Shown piece after piece: positions 49,425 to 63,566 of a stretch of DNA of 64,000 bases. How positions within the stretch are numbered: position 1 is the stretch's first letter; each line of letters opens with the position of its first letter. A model generated the notes under the pieces. That model made no database searches. It had not been told where the DNA came from and saw only the letters and a program-made list of their open reading frames with translations. This stretch comes from Aeromonas diversa CDC 2478-85 (GTDB lineage Bacteria; Pseudomonadota; Gammaproteobacteria; Enterobacterales; Aeromonadaceae): contig NZ_CDCE01000025.1 of assembly GCF_000819805.1 (NCBI RefSeq), forward strand, positions 1 through 64,000, given 5' to 3'. A program made the translations under genes and the position numbers.

Positions 49425-49458
49425 GCGGCGGGCATCAACAAGGACACATAAGAACAAA

Positions 49459-51993
49459 ATGGCCGTGAAAAATGCTTTGGTCTTGAGCTGCCTGCTGGGG
49501 GCTTCCCTGGCGGTCCATGCAGCTCCCGCCTCCTTCACCGTTCAGGATATCCAGGTTGAGGGTCTGCAGCGTGTCACTCTGGGTGCCGCCCTGCTTAACT
49601 TGCCGATCCGGGTTGGCGATCAGGTCGATAGCCTGGCCCTGGCCGCGGCCATCAAGAAGCTCTATGCCACCGGTAACTTCGAAGACGTCAGGCTCTACCG
49701 GGATGGTCGTGTGCTGATGGTCGAGGTGAAAGAGCGTCCGACCATCGCCAGCATCGAGTTTTCCGGCAACAAGGACATCAAGGAAGAGCAGCTCAATCAG
49801 ACCCTGGAGTCCTCCGGCATTCGGGTTGGTGAGCCGCTCGACCGTACCATGCTGAGTTCCCTCGAGAAGGGACTGGAAGACTTCTACTACGGCGTCGGCA
49901 AGTATTCGGCCAAGGTAAAGGCCATCGTCACCCCGCTGCCGCGCAACCGGGTTGACCTCAAGCTCACCTTCGTCGAAGGGCAAGCGGCCAAGATCCAGCA
50001 GATCAACATAGTCGGTAACCAGGTCTTCCCGGAAGACAAGCTGATCGCCCAGCTCTCCCTGCGCGACGAAGTACCCTGGTGGAACTTCACCGCCGATCAG
50101 CGCTATCAGAAGCAGAAGCTGGCCGGTGACATCGAAACCCTGCGCTCCTACTACATGGATCGCGGTTATATCCGCTTCCAGCAGGATTCCACCCAGGTCT
50201 CAATGACCCCGGACAAGAAGGGTGTTTACGTCACCCTCAACATCAAGGAAGGGGCTCAATACAAGGTCTCCGGCGTCCAGCTCAAGGGCGATCTCATCGA
50301 CCGTGGCGGCGAGATGAAGGGGCTCATTCCCATCGAGGCCGGCAGCGTCTACTCTGCCAGCCAGGTGACCCATACCGAAGAGGTGCTCTCCAAGTTCCTC
50401 GGTCGTTACGGCTATGCCTATCCCAAGGTGGCCACCTTCCCGCAGATCAATGACGAGACCAAAGAGGTCGAGCTCATCGTCAACGTGGAGCCGGGTCCGC
50501 GCGTCTATGTACGCAACATCAACTTCACCGGTAACGCGACCACCCAGGATGCGGTGCTGCGCCGCGAGATGCGTCAGATGGAGGGCACCTGGCTCTCTTC
50601 CGACAACGTCGAGCAGTCCAAGACCCGTCTCAACCGTCTCGGCTACTTCGAGAGCGCCGAGGTCGAGACCAAGCGCGTGCCGGGCAGCGACGATCAGGTC
50701 GATCTGGACTTCAAGGTCAAGGAGCAGCCGGCCGGCTCTATCAACGCCGGTATCGGTTACGGTACCGAGTCGGGGCTGAGCCTGCAGGCGGGCCTGACCC
50801 AGGACAACTTCCTCGGCACCGGCAAGCGGGTGGGGATCAACGCCAGCACCAATGACTACTCCAAGAGTGTCGATCTGAGCTACACCGACCCCTACTTCAC
50901 CGTAGACGGGGTCAGCCTGGGCGGGCGTGTCTACTACAACCAGTTCCGTGCGAAGGATGCCGACATCGTCGACTACGAGAACGAGACCGTAGGTTTTCGT
51001 CTCTCCAGCGGTTTCCCGGTCAACGAGGAGAACCGTCTGGACTTCAGTACCGGTGTCGAGAGCACCAAGCTGAGCCGCCCGAGCTTCAACGAGGCCAACT
51101 ATCAGCAGTGCGTGAAGGATAACAACGGGGATCCCAACGGCTGGTGCTGGAACGAGTTCAACAACAACCGCCAGTCGGTGCAGATGGACCAGTTCTGGGA
51201 TCAATACTCCACCGACGGTCAGAACCTCGACTTCCTGACGGTGGATCTCACCGCTGGTTGGACCCGCTCCACCCTCAACAAGGGGATGTTCCCGACAGCG
51301 GGTGATCGCCAGCGTTTCAACGCCAAGGTGACCGTGCCCGGGATGGATCTGCAGTACTACAAGCTCTCCTTCGATGATGCCCACTACTTCCCGATCGATG
51401 CGGATCACAAGTGGGTGATGATCGGCAAGGCTCGGGTCTCCTACGGTGATGGCTACGGCTCCACCGGACAGGACAAGGATCAGATGCTGCCCTTCTTCGA
51501 GCACTACTATGCCGGTGGCTTCGATACTATTCGCGGCTTCAAGAGCAACTCGGTCGGTCCCAAGGCGATCTACAAGACTTACAACAAGCCGGCCAATGCC
51601 GGGGGCTCGCCCATCTTTACCGGTAATTACGAAGGCTCCAACACCTCGGTCGGGGGTAACGCCCTGGCGGTGGCCTCGTTCGAGCTGGTCTTCCCGACCC
51701 CGTTCGTCTCCGAGACCTACGCGCCGCAGATCCGCTCCACCGCCTTTATCGATATGGGCAGCGTCTGGGATACCGACTTCGACAACAGCCTCTACCCCTG
51801 CGGTGCGGGTCTGGACTGCAACTATGCCACCCAGGATTATTCGGATCCGGCAAACGTGCGTGTCTCGGCCGGCGTCTCGCTGCAGTGGCTCTCGCCCATG
51901 GGCCCGCTGGTCTTCTCGCTGGCCAGGCCCATCAAGAAATATGAAGGGGACAGAACCGAAGTCTTCTCCTTCAATATCGGCCGTACCTTCTAA
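49459..51993 (+). CDS. bamA: BamA, outer-membrane protein assembly factor
   Basis: 844 residues from the ATG at 49459, chosen because a 21-residue signal peptide ([16 protein letters not shown]) follows. Five POTRA repeats fill residues about 22-420 and the rest is a 16-strand barrel. The conserved loop-6 motif appears as TIRGF in [14 protein letters not shown], and the protein ends in Phe (FNIGRTF), the usual OMP C-terminus. It folds other OMPs into the outer membrane. Confidence 0.97.
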   Translation: MAVKNALVLSCLLGASLAVHAAPASFTVQDIQVEGLQRVTLGAALLNLPIRVGDQVDSLALAAAIKKLYATGNFEDVRLYRDGRVLMVEVKERPTIASIEFSGNKDIKEEQLNQTLESSGIRVGEPLDRTMLSSLEKGLEDFYYGVGKYSAKVKAIVTPLPRNRVDLKLTFVEGQAAKIQQINIVGNQVFPEDKLIAQLSLRDEVPWWNFTADQRYQKQKLAGDIETLRSYYMDRGYIRFQQDSTQVSMTPDKKGVYVTLNIKEGAQYKVSGVQLKGDLIDRGGEMKGLIPIEAGSVYSASQVTHTEEVLSKFLGRYGYAYPKVATFPQINDETKEVELIVNVEPGPRVYVRNINFTGNATTQDAVLRREMRQMEGTWLSSDNVEQSKTRLNRLGYFESAEVETKRVPGSDDQVDLDFKVKEQPAGSINAGIGYGTESGLSLQAGLTQDNFLGTGKRVGINASTNDYSKSVDLSYTDPYFTVDGVSLGGRVYYNQFRAKDADIVDYENETVGFRLSSGFPVNEENRLDFSTGVESTKLSRPSFNEANYQQCVKDNNGDPNGWCWNEFNNNRQSVQMDQFWDQYSTDGQNLDFLTVDLTAGWTRSTLNKGMFPTAGDRQRFNAKVTVPGMDLQYYKLSFDDAHYFPIDADHKWVMIGKARVSYGDGYGSTGQDKDQMLPFFEHYYAGGFDTIRGFKSNSVGPKAIYKTYNKPANAGGSPIFTGNYEGSNTSVGGNALAVASFELVFPTPFVSETYAPQIRSTAFIDMGSVWDTDFDNSLYPCGAGLDCNYATQDYSDPANVRVSAGVSLQWLSPMGPLVFSLARPIKKYEGDRTEVFSFNIGRTF

Positions 51994-52011
51994 CCAAGCA
52001 AAGGCCTTTGG

Positions 52012-52027
52012 GGCGCCCTCGGGCGCC
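52012..52027 (+). other. bamA-skp intergenic hairpin
   Basis: GGCGCCC and GGGCGCC form a tight stem with a 2-base loop, without a T run. It may stabilise the bamA mRNA or weaken readthrough. It is not a canonical terminator. Confidence 0.4.
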
Positions 52028-52103
52028 TCGATAACAAGGCGGCATATTTGCCGCAGCACGTGGTTTGACAGTTCACCCTGTTCACAGGGAATGAGGAGTT
52101 AGT

Positions 52104-52610
52104 GTGAATAAAGTACTGAAGACGGCCGGTCTGACCCTGGCCCTGATGACCCTTGGTATGGGTAGTGCCATGGCTGACACCAAGATCGGTGTGGTGGACA
52201 TGGAGCAGGTGTTTCAGCGTCTTCCCCAGCGCGAGCAGGTGACTGCCCAGCTCAAGCGTGAGTTCGAACCCCGTGTCCGTGAGCTGCAAAAGCTCGAGGA
52301 GGAGGGCCAGAAGCTGGTCGAGAAGTTCCGCAAGGACGAATCCTTCATGAGCAAGGATCAGAAGAAGCAAAACCAGGAGAAACTGGCAAAGCTGCAGATG
52401 GAGTTTAACCAGAAGCGTCAAGCCTTCGAGCAGGACAACGCCCGTCGTCAGGGTGAAGAGCGCTCCAAGATCCTCAAAGACGTCAAGGTGGCCATCGACC
52501 AGATCGCCCGTGACGGCGGTTACGACCTGATCCTGGAGAACAATGCAGCCCCCTTCTCCTCCAGCAAGCTGGACATCACCACCCAGGTTATCTCCAAGGC
52601 AAGCAAGTAA
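52104..52610 (+). CDS. skp: Skp (OmpH), periplasmic chaperone
   Basis: 168 residues with a GTG start at 52104 after ATGAGGAGT. A signal peptide ends at AMA before DTKIGVVDMEQVF. The middle is a long, charged coiled coil (KFRKDESFMSKDQKKQNQEK) forming the jellyfish arms. Skp carries unfolded OMPs to BamA, encoded just upstream. Confidence 0.95.
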   Translation: MNKVLKTAGLTLALMTLGMGSAMADTKIGVVDMEQVFQRLPQREQVTAQLKREFEPRVRELQKLEEEGQKLVEKFRKDESFMSKDQKKQNQEKLAKLQMEFNQKRQAFEQDNARRQGEERSKILKDVKVAIDQIARDGGYDLILENNAAPFSSSKLDITTQVISKASK

Positions 52611-52623
52611 GAGCATCTGATTA

Positions 52624-53649
52624 ATGGCATTCACTCTCGCACAACTGGCCCAGCGTCTGGGTGCCCAGGTCCACGGAAACGCAGACCTGGAGATTCGCAA
52701 GGTAGCGACACTGGAAAAGGCAGGGGAGGGAGAGATCTCCTTCCTCTCCAACAAGAAGTACCGTCAATACCTGGAGCAGACCAAGGCGGCCGCGGTGCTC
52801 ATCACCGAGGCGGACCTGCCGTTCTGCCCGACCAACGCGCTGGTGCTGAAAGACCCGTACGTCGGCTTCGCCCGCGTGGCCCAGTTGCTGGACACCACGC
52901 CACAGCCGGCCACGGACATCCACCCGAGCGCGGTGATCGCCGCAGACGCTCAGTTGGGCGAGAGGGTTTCCATCGGTGCCAATGCGGTCATCGAGTCCGG
53001 CGTGGTGCTGGGCGACGATGTGCGCATTGGCCCAGGCTGCTTCGTCGGCAAGAACACCAAGTTGGGTGACCGCTCCCGTCTGTGGGCGAACGTCACCCTC
53101 TATCATAACGTGACCATGGGCAGCGATTGCCTGGTCCAATCGGGCACCGTCATCGGCGCCGACGGCTTCGGCTACGCCAACGAGCGTGGCGAGTGGATCA
53201 AGATCCCCCAGCTCGGCGGCGTGACCATCGGCAACCGGGTCGAGATCGGTGCCTGCACCACCATAGACAGGGGTGCGCTGGAAGATACCCGCATCGCCGA
53301 CAACGTCATCATCGACAACCAGTGCCAGATCGCCCACAACGTGGAGATCGGCTACGGCACCGCAGTGGCGGGCTCGACCGTGATGGCCGGTAGTCTCAAG
53401 GTCGGTAAATACTGTATCATTGGCGGCGCTTCCGTCTTTAACGGGCACATGGAGATCTGCGACCAGGCCACCGTCACCGGTATGGCCATGGTGATGCGTC
53501 CCATCACAGAGCCCGGTGTCTACTCCTCCGGCATCCCCCTGCAGACTAATAAAGAGTGGCGCAAGACCGCCGCCCGGGTGATGCGTATCGAGGAGATGCA
53601 CAAGCGGTTAAGCAAGCTTGAGAAGAAGCTAAGCGACGACGAACAGTAA
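52624..53649 (+). CDS. lpxD: LpxD, UDP-3-O-acylglucosamine N-acyltransferase
   Basis: 341 residues, same as E. coli. It adds the N-linked hydroxyacyl chain, the third step of lipid A synthesis. The hexapeptide beta-helix is clear ([20 protein letters not shown], then [17 protein letters not shown], with the catalytic His in IAHNVEIG). It starts 13 bases after skp. Confidence 0.96.
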   Translation: MAFTLAQLAQRLGAQVHGNADLEIRKVATLEKAGEGEISFLSNKKYRQYLEQTKAAAVLITEADLPFCPTNALVLKDPYVGFARVAQLLDTTPQPATDIHPSAVIAADAQLGERVSIGANAVIESGVVLGDDVRIGPGCFVGKNTKLGDRSRLWANVTLYHNVTMGSDCLVQSGTVIGADGFGYANERGEWIKIPQLGGVTIGNRVEIGACTTIDRGALEDTRIADNVIIDNQCQIAHNVEIGYGTAVAGSTVMAGSLKVGKYCIIGGASVFNGHMEICDQATVTGMAMVMRPITEPGVYSSGIPLQTNKEWRKTAARVMRIEEMHKRLSKLEKKLSDDEQ

Positions 53650-53667
53650 AACGATAGGGTTATTCCT

Positions 53668-54129
53668 TTGACACAAGAAGCTAAACGCCTGGATATCCAG
53701 GAGATCATGGGGCTGCTGCCGCACCGTTATCCGTTTCTGATGGTGGATCGGGTTGAAGATTACGAGATCACCGAGGAGCGCAAGACCCTGCGCGCCATCA
53801 AGAACATCTCGTTCAACGAGCCCATCTTTCAGGGACACTTCCCGGCCAAGCCGGTCTTCCCCGGTGTGCTGATCCTCGAAGCCATGGCCCAGGCCACCGG
53901 CATCCTGGCCTTCACCATGGTGGGCAAGCCCTCCCCCAATGAACTCTACTACTTCGCCTCTATCGACAACGCCCGCTTCAAGCGCCCGGTCGGCCCCGGT
54001 GATCAACTGGTGCTGGACGTGGAGTTCTTGAAGGAGCGTCGCGGTATTGCCAAGTTCACCGGCGTCGCCACCGTCGACGGTGATGTGGTCTGTACCGCCG
54101 AGTTGATGTGCGCCAAACGCGAGATTTAA
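53668..54129 (+). CDS. fabZ: FabZ, 3-hydroxyacyl-ACP dehydratase
   Basis: 153 residues with a TTG start at 53668. It dehydrates hydroxyacyl-ACP in fatty-acid elongation and competes with LpxA for hydroxymyristoyl-ACP. The hot-dog fold motif [20 protein letters not shown] holds the catalytic His and Glu. [14 protein letters not shown] is also conserved. TTG is used for E. coli fabZ too, to my knowledge. Confidence 0.95.
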   Translation: MTQEAKRLDIQEIMGLLPHRYPFLMVDRVEDYEITEERKTLRAIKNISFNEPIFQGHFPAKPVFPGVLILEAMAQATGILAFTMVGKPSPNELYYFASIDNARFKRPVGPGDQLVLDVEFLKERRGIAKFTGVATVDGDVVCTAELMCAKREI

Positions 54130-54131
54130 TA

Positions 54132-54923
54132 GTGACTGACCAGACTGCCATCATTCACGAAACCGCCATCGTCCATGAGTCTGCCGTCATCGGAAAAGGG
54201 GTCGAAATCGGCCCCTTCACCGTCATCGGCGCCGAGGTGACGATCGGTGACAACACCTGGGTAGGCTCCCATGTGGTGATCAAGGGCCCGACCAAGATTG
54301 GTAGCGGCAACAAGATCTTCCAGCACACCTCTATCGGTGAGGATTGCCAGGACAAGAAGTACGTCGGTGAGCGCACCTTCCTCGAGATCGGCGACAACAA
54401 CGTCATCCGCGAGAACTGCACCTTCCACCGTGGCACCACCCAGGACCAGAGCCTGACCAAGGTGGGCAGCGGTAACCTGTTCATGGTGAACGTGCATGTG
54501 GCTCACGACTGCATCATCGGTGACAACTGCATCTTCGCCAACAACGCCACCCTGGCGGGCCATGTGCACATCGGTGACTTCGTGATCTTCGGCGGTCTCT
54601 CTGCCATTCACCAGTTTGGTCGCGTCGGCTCCCATGCCTTCGTCGGTGGCTGCGCCGCCCTCAACAAGGACGTGCCGCCCTACGTGATGGCTGCCGGCAA
54701 CTACGCCAAGCCGTTCGGGGTCAACTCCGAGGGGCTGCGTCGTCGCGGCTTCAGCGGTGACGCCATCCTGGCGGTCAAGCGCGCCTACAAGGAGATCTAC
54801 CGCTCCGGCAAGACCATCGAAGAGGTGGTGCCTGTGCTCGAGGAGATGGCCAAGGCAGAGCCGGCGGTCCAGCTCTATGTGGATTTCCTCAAGGGCAACG
54901 AGCGCGGGATCATCCGTGCCTGA
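54132..54923 (+). CDS. lpxA: LpxA, UDP-GlcNAc acyltransferase
   Basis: 263 residues from a GTG at 54132, two bases after the fabZ stop. It starts lipid A synthesis by adding hydroxyacyl to UDP-GlcNAc. Hexapeptide repeats run through most of the chain. The catalytic His is in [13 protein letters not shown] near 125, and [19 protein letters not shown] is the substrate loop. The end overlaps the start of lpxB by 8 bases. Confidence 0.95.
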   Translation: MTDQTAIIHETAIVHESAVIGKGVEIGPFTVIGAEVTIGDNTWVGSHVVIKGPTKIGSGNKIFQHTSIGEDCQDKKYVGERTFLEIGDNNVIRENCTFHRGTTQDQSLTKVGSGNLFMVNVHVAHDCIIGDNCIFANNATLAGHVHIGDFVIFGGLSAIHQFGRVGSHAFVGGCAALNKDVPPYVMAAGNYAKPFGVNSEGLRRRGFSGDAILAVKRAYKEIYRSGKTIEEVVPVLEEMAKAEPAVQLYVDFLKGNERGIIRA

Positions 54924-56055
54924 TCCCATCCGCATCGGCATCGTCGCCGGAGAAGTCTCCGGCGACATCCTTGCCGCGGGTCTGGTGCGCGAGATCAAGG
55001 CGCGTTACCCGGATGCCGTGTTCGAAGGCATCGCCGGACCGCGCATGCAGGCGCTCGGGGTCAAGGCCCTGTTCGAGATGGAAGAGCTGGCCGTCATGGG
55101 CATCAGCGAGGTGCTGGGCCGTCTGCCGCGCATCCTCTCGGTGCGCCGCCAGCTGCTGCGCCACTTCATCGACAACCCGCCGGATCTCTTCGTCGGCGTC
55201 GATGCCCCCGATTTCAATATCGGCGTGGAGCTCAAACTGCGCCGCGCCGGTATCAAGACGGTGCACTACGTCAGTCCCTCCGTCTGGGCCTGGCGTCAGA
55301 ACCGCATTCACAAGATCAAGGCCGCCACCGACCTGGTGCTCGCCTTCCTGCCGTTCGAGAAGGCCTTCTACGACCGCTTCGACGCCCCCTGCCGCTTCGT
55401 CGGTCACACCATGGCCGATGACATCCCGCTGGTGCCGGATCAGGCGGCGGTGCGCCGGGCGCTGGGCATCGATGCCAATCGTCGCTGGTTGGCGGTGCTG
55501 CCCGGCAGTCGCCAGGCTGAGGTGGGCTTCATGTCGCCGCTGTTTCTCGAGGCGTGCAAGCACCTGACGGTGCGCTACCCGGATCTCGGCTTCCTGGTGC
55601 CTCTGGTCAACGAGCGGCGGCGCGAGCAGTTTATGGCCCTCAAGGCCGAGGTCGCGCCCAGCCTCGACATGGTGCTGCTCGACGGCCAGGGCCGCGAGGC
55701 CATGATCGCCGCCGACGTGGTGATGCTCGCCTCCGGCACCGCCTCGCTTGAGGCCATGCTGGTGAAAAAACCCATGGTGGTGGGCTACAAGCTCAAACCC
55801 TTTAGCTATTGGCTGGCCCAGCGGCTGGTGAAGACAGAATTCGTCTCCCTGCCCAACCTGTTGGCCGGTCGCATGCTGGTGCCCGAGCTCATCCAGCACG
55901 AGTGCACTCCCGAAAACCTGGTGGAGGCGGTGAGCAACTATTTCGAGCACGACAACCGCGCGCTCATCAACACCTTCACCGAGTTGCACCAGCTGATCCG
56001 CTGCAACGCCGATCACCAGGCCGCCGAGGCGGTACTGGGGCTGATCGGTCGATAA
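54916..56055 (+). CDS. lpxB: LpxB, lipid A disaccharide synthase
   Basis: 379 residues from a GTG at 54916 within the end of lpxA (E. coli 382). It joins UDP-diacyl-glucosamine and lipid X. The start reads [19 protein letters not shown], then [18 protein letters not shown] and [29 protein letters not shown] follows near 275. An earlier frame from 54757 is only lpxA sequence in another frame. Confidence 0.95.
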   Translation: MPDPIRIGIVAGEVSGDILAAGLVREIKARYPDAVFEGIAGPRMQALGVKALFEMEELAVMGISEVLGRLPRILSVRRQLLRHFIDNPPDLFVGVDAPDFNIGVELKLRRAGIKTVHYVSPSVWAWRQNRIHKIKAATDLVLAFLPFEKAFYDRFDAPCRFVGHTMADDIPLVPDQAAVRRALGIDANRRWLAVLPGSRQAEVGFMSPLFLEACKHLTVRYPDLGFLVPLVNERRREQFMALKAEVAPSLDMVLLDGQGREAMIAADVVMLASGTASLEAMLVKKPMVVGYKLKPFSYWLAQRLVKTEFVSLPNLLAGRMLVPELIQHECTPENLVEAVSNYFEHDNRALINTFTELHQLIRCNADHQAAEAVLGLIGR

Positions 56056-56060
56056 ACAGT

Positions 56061-56079
56061 GGCGCAGCCTGGCTGCGCC
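56061..56079 (+). other. lpxB-rnhB hairpin
   Basis: GGCGCAGCC and GGCTGCGCC pair around one base, 19 bases upstream of the rnhB start and without a T run. It may affect rnhB translation or mRNA stability. Confidence 0.4.
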
Positions 56080-56097
56080 CTCTCTCAAGGTAATACC

Positions 56098-56691
56098 ATG
56101 ACCATCGAGATCCCGAGCAACCTGATCGTCGCCGGCGTGGACGAAGTGGGTCGCGGCCCCCTGGTGGGTGACGTGGTCACCGCCGCCGTGATCCTCGACC
56201 CGAGTCGCCCCATTGCGGGCCTCAACGATTCCAAGAAGCTCTCCGAGAAGAAGCGCCTGGCCCTGTTTGACGAGATCAAGGAGAAGGCGCTGGCCTTTGC
56301 CATCGGCCGCGCCACCCCCGAGGAGATCGACCAACTCAATATCCTGCACGCCACCATGCTGGCCATGCAGCGCGCCGTGGCGGGGCTGTCGGTCACCCCC
56401 GAGCTGGTCTTTATCGACGGCAACCGCTGCCCTGGCTTACCGATGGCCGCGCGCGCCGTGGTCAAGGGGGACAGCCTGGTGCCCGCCATCAGCGCCGCCT
56501 CGATCCTGGCCAAGGTGACCCGGGACGCCGAGATGGCAGCGCTCGACGCCCGCCATCCCGAATATGGCTTCGCCCGCCACAAGGGGTACCCTACGCCTGA
56601 GCACCTCGCCATCCTGGCCGAGCGTGGGCCCCTGTCCGAGTATCGCAAGAGCTTCAAGCCGGTACGCCGGGCCTTAGGGCTGGAAGAGTAA
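56098..56691 (+). CDS. rnhB: ribonuclease HII
   Basis: 197 residues from the ATG at 56098, preceded by CAAGGTAAT. It removes single ribonucleotides from [23 protein letters not shown] holds the first Asp-Glu pair. The GSSILAKV-like [15 protein letters not shown] with further acidic residues follows near 135. It precedes dnaE by 9 bases. Confidence 0.95.
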   Translation: MTIEIPSNLIVAGVDEVGRGPLVGDVVTAAVILDPSRPIAGLNDSKKLSEKKRLALFDEIKEKALAFAIGRATPEEIDQLNILHATMLAMQRAVAGLSVTPELVFIDGNRCPGLPMAARAVVKGDSLVPAISAASILAKVTRDAEMAALDARHPEYGFARHKGYPTPEHLAILAERGPLSEYRKSFKPVRRALGLEE

Positions 56692-56700
56692 GGAGAGAGC

Positions 56701-60180
<3,480 letters not shown>

Positions 60181-60194
60181 AGGTTTTAGGCCCT

Positions 60195-61145
60195 ATGAGT
60201 CTTTTTCTGGATTTTGAACAGCCGATTGCCGAGCTGCAGGCGCAGATCGATGAACTCAAGCATGTGAGCGAGCACAACAAAGCCGTTAACCTGAACGACG
60301 AGATCCGCCGGTTGGAGAAGAAAAACGAAGAGCTGACCAAGAAGATCTTCTCCGATCTGGGTGCCTGGCAGGTATCCCAGATGGCGCGCCATCCCCAGCG
60401 CCCCTACACCTTCGACTACATCGAACACATCTTCACCGAGTTCGATGAGCTGGCGGGCGATCGCGCCTATGCCGATGACAAGGCCATCGTCGGCGGTATC
60501 GCCCGTCTCGACGGCGAGCCGGTCATGGTCATTGGCCACCAGAAGGGGCGCGAGACCAAGGAGAAGATCAAGCGCAACTTCGGCATGCCGCGTCCCGAGG
60601 GGTATCGCAAGGCCCTGCGCCTGATGAAGATGGCCGAGCGCTTCAAGATGCCGGTCATCACCTTCATCGACACCCCGGGCGCCTATCCGGGCGTGGGGGC
60701 CGAGGAGCGTGGCCAGTCCGAGGCCATTGCCCGCAACCTCAAGGAGATGGCTGGCCTGACCGTCCCGGTGATCTGCACCGTGATCGGTGAAGGTGGCTCG
60801 GGCGGCGCCCTGGCCATCGGCGTGGGCGATCGCGTCAACATGCTGCAATATTCCACCTATTCGGTCATCTCGCCGGAAGGGTGCGCCTCCATCCTGTGGA
60901 AGAGCGCCGACAAGGCCTCCGTGGCGGCCGAGGCCATGGGCATCACGGCCCCGCGTCTGAAGGAGCTGAAACTCATCGACGCCGTAGTCGAGGAGCCCCT
61001 CGGCGGTGCCCACCGCGACGTGGAGAAGATGGCGGCCAGCCTCAAGGCGCGCATCAAGCAGGATCTCGACGCCCTGCGCCCGCTCGACAACGAGCAGCTG
61101 CTCGAGCAGCGCTACCAGCGCCTGATGAGCTACGGCTACTGCTGA
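60195..61145 (+). CDS. accA: acetyl-CoA carboxylase carboxyltransferase alpha subunit
   Basis: 316 residues (E. coli 319). With AccD it moves the carboxyl group from biotin to acetyl-CoA, the first step of fatty-acid synthesis. [18 protein letters not shown] at the start, [20 protein letters not shown] and [16 protein letters not shown] are the family signatures. It starts 14 bases after dnaE. Confidence 0.97.
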   Translation: MSLFLDFEQPIAELQAQIDELKHVSEHNKAVNLNDEIRRLEKKNEELTKKIFSDLGAWQVSQMARHPQRPYTFDYIEHIFTEFDELAGDRAYADDKAIVGGIARLDGEPVMVIGHQKGRETKEKIKRNFGMPRPEGYRKALRLMKMAERFKMPVITFIDTPGAYPGVGAEERGQSEAIARNLKEMAGLTVPVICTVIGEGGSGGALAIGVGDRVNMLQYSTYSVISPEGCASILWKSADKASVAAEAMGITAPRLKELKLIDAVVEEPLGGAHRDVEKMAASLKARIKQDLDALRPLDNEQLLEQRYQRLMSYGYC

Positions 61146-61156
61146 TGTTCATAGAG

Positions 61157-61186
61157 AAAGCCCCCGCATTGCGGGGGCTTTTTTTT
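61157..61186 (+). terminator. accA terminator
   Basis: AAAGCCCCCGC and GCGGGGGCTTT form an 11-bp stem with an ATT loop and a long T run. It ends the dnaE-accA transcript. The flanking A's also allow action on the minus strand for the MATE gene. Confidence 0.88.
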
Positions 61187-61201
61187 ATCGGTCGATTGGA
61201 C

Positions 61202-62563
61202 TCAGTGGGCGGGCAGGGGGCGCGGCGAGGGTTGCCTCAGGGCCAGCCACTCGCGCCACAGCAGGAAGAGGAGTGGTGTAGCCAGCACGGCCACTGTGGT
61301 TGGCTGTGCCAGCAGCACCCCCTTGAGACCAAACAGCAGCGGCAGGCCGACGATGAGGGGGATGAGCAGCACCGTCTTGGTTACCGTCAGGGCCAGCGCC
61401 GGTCGGGGTCGGTCCATCGCCTGCAGCAGCACTATCCCCATCAGCTCCAGCCCCTCGAGGGGCATCGCCATCAGGTTGATCGTGAGGCTGCTCACCGCCG
61501 CGGCGAGCACCGCCGGGTCGCCGTCGCCGAGGAAGGCGAGCGCCACCTGCTGCGGGAAGAGGTGGATGAGGCCCCACATCAGCAGGCCATAGCCGAGGGT
61601 GACGCGCAGGGCCATCTTCATCAGGAAGCGCACCTCGTGACGGCGCCCGGCGCCGACGGCCTGACCGACCAGAGGCTGAATACCGAAGGCGAGTCCCTGC
61701 AGGATCACCACGAAGATGGCCTCCATGTACCCCGCCACCGTATAACCGGCCACGTCATGCACGCCGCCGTAGGCGAGCAGCTGGGTATTGTGCAAAAAGA
61801 GCAGCACCCCCACGTTGAGCTCGGCTACCAGGGTCGGGGCGCCGGCCAGCAGCAGGGTGCCGGTGCCGCGTCGGCGCGGCCGCAGATCCCCAAGGTGCAG
61901 TCGCAGTCGGGCGTGGCGGCTGAAGAAGTAGCCAAATCCGAGCACAGTGACGATAGCCTCGGTGAGCAGTATGGCCTGGGCCGCCCCCACCAGGCCCAGA
62001 TCGAGCCAGACCACAAACAGGGTGTTAAAACCGATGTTGAGCAGGCCGCCGAGCATGGTCAGCGCCATGGCCAGTCGCGGCCTGTCGTCGTTACGCAGCA
62101 GATAGGGGATCGCCAGGTTGGTGCCGAGCAGCAGGGCGCCGCCACCGATCCAGGCCAGGTAGTCGCGGGCATGCGACCAGGCCGGATGCTCCGGGGTGAG
62201 ACCGAGCAGCCCCAACCAGTGATCGAGGAAGGGCACGATGGCCAGCGGGGCGAGCAGGCCAAGCAAGAGCAGCAGCCAGAGGCAGCTGACCAGGGCGTGG
62301 CGCGCCTCCTTGGTGCGGTGCGCCCCCAGATGGAGCGAGATGCGGGTGGCCGCTCCCATGGCGATCATGGCGGCCAGGCCGATGAGGACCATGATGATGG
62401 GATAGACCAGGTTGACGGCCGCGAGGCCCGCGGCACCGACGAAGTGGCCGACGAAGATGCCGTCCACCAGGTAGTAGGAGGCCGGCACTATCATGGCGAG
62501 GACAGAGGGGAGGGCGTAGTGCCAGAAGCGACGGCGCAGGGCACTGGGATTGAGGGTAGACAC
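61202..62563 (-). CDS. MATE-family multidrug/cation exporter
   Basis: 453 residues with about 12 membrane helices in two related halves. VPASYYLVDGIFVGHFVGAAGLAAVNLVYP near the N-terminus, split here as SYYLVDGIFVGHF, and later FGIQPLVGQAVGAGR fit the MATE (DinF/MepA-like) fold. These export drugs with Na+ or H+. Substrates cannot be told. A LysR gene lies upstream on the same strand, about 100 bases away. Confidence 0.88.
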   Translation of the reverse strand: MSTLNPSALRRRFWHYALPSVLAMIVPASYYLVDGIFVGHFVGAAGLAAVNLVYPIIMVLIGLAAMIAMGAATRISLHLGAHRTKEARHALVSCLWLLLLLGLLAPLAIVPFLDHWLGLLGLTPEHPAWSHARDYLAWIGGGALLLGTNLAIPYLLRNDDRPRLAMALTMLGGLLNIGFNTLFVVWLDLGLVGAAQAILLTEAIVTVLGFGYFFSRHARLRLHLGDLRPRRRGTGTLLLAGAPTLVAELNVGVLLFLHNTQLLAYGGVHDVAGYTVAGYMEAIFVVILQGLAFGIQPLVGQAVGAGRRHEVRFLMKMALRVTLGYGLLMWGLIHLFPQQVALAFLGDGDPAVLAAAVSSLTINLMAMPLEGLELMGIVLLQAMDRPRPALALTVTKTVLLIPLIVGLPLLFGLKGVLLAQPTTVAVLATPLLFLLWREWLALRQPSPRPLPAH

Positions 62564-62660
62564 GAGGAGACCTCTTGATCGAACGACAGGAGGTCACGAG
62601 TCTAATTGATTAGATTTTTATGATAATCCCGCTTTTTCTTGATGCATTAGTGAATTTGGC

Positions 62661-63566
62661 TCACTTATTGTTGCGCGCTTTGAGCATATCGATGAGGCAC
62701 CTGAGCCCCTTTCCCAGCTGATGTCGGCTGGGATAATAGAGACAGAAGCCCTCGAAGGTGGGGCTCCAGGGCTCCAGCACACTCACCAGGCGACCGGCCG
62801 CCAGATCGGTTTTAACCTCCTCCTCCGGGCAGTAGACCAGCCCAAGCCCGTCCAGTGCCGCCTTGAGATAGAGGGTCGGCGTGCTGGTGGTCAGCGGGCC
62901 ATCCACTTCCAGCTCCAGCAGGGTTCCGCCATCGACGAAGGCCCAGCGGTAGTGATGGGTTGCACTCAGGCGATAGCCAATGCAGGTGTGTTCGGCCAGC
63001 TCCCGCGGGTGCTGCGGGACGCCGCGGCGCGCCAGATAGTCGGGAGAGCCCACCACCAGATAGCGCTGCGGCCGGCTGTCGAGTGAGACCGCGACCAGCT
63101 CCTGCGGCATCATATCGCCGTAGAAGAGGGCGGCATCGAAGCCATCTTCGATGAGGCGGGGCATCAGCTCTTGCTCAACCACCTCGACTCGCATACGGGG
63201 GTAGCGGAGCAGGTACTCGGCGAGCACGGGCGCGAGCAGCTCCTCGATGGCGGCGCGTGGGGCGCTGATCTTGAGACGCCCGACCGGCTCGCCAGTGTCC
63301 TCAAGCAGCTCCTCGAGGGCAGAGGAGAGGGTGTCCAGGGTGGGCAGCAGCCGGCCGAGCAGCTGGGCTCCCGTCTCGGTCGGGACCACGGCCCGGGTGC
63401 TGCGCTGTAGCAGCCGCACGCCGAGGCGCTGCTCCAGTCCCTTGAGGCTGTGGCTGATGGCGGAGGGGGAGACCCCCAGCTCGGTGGCGGCGCGGCTGAA
63501 GCTGCGATGGCGGGCGACGGCGGCGAACACCGCCAGCTCGGCCAGATCCTGGCGTGTGATGGTCAT
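62661..63566 (-). CDS. LysR-family transcriptional regulator (CrgA/AaeR-type)
   Basis: 301 residues. The N-terminal helix-turn-helix reads LAELAVFAAVARHRSFSRAA and GVSPSAISHSLKGLE. The effector domain starts with GRLKISAPRAAIEELLAPVL, typical of the CrgA-like branch. It lies upstream of the MATE gene on the same strand and may regulate it. The effector is unknown. Confidence 0.87.
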   Translation of the reverse strand: MTITRQDLAELAVFAAVARHRSFSRAATELGVSPSAISHSLKGLEQRLGVRLLQRSTRAVVPTETGAQLLGRLLPTLDTLSSALEELLEDTGEPVGRLKISAPRAAIEELLAPVLAEYLLRYPRMRVEVVEQELMPRLIEDGFDAALFYGDMMPQELVAVSLDSRPQRYLVVGSPDYLARRGVPQHPRELAEHTCIGYRLSATHHYRWAFVDGGTLLELEVDGPLTTSTPTLYLKAALDGLGLVYCPEEEVKTDLAAGRLVSVLEPWSPTFEGFCLYYPSRHQLGKGLRCLIDMLKARNNK

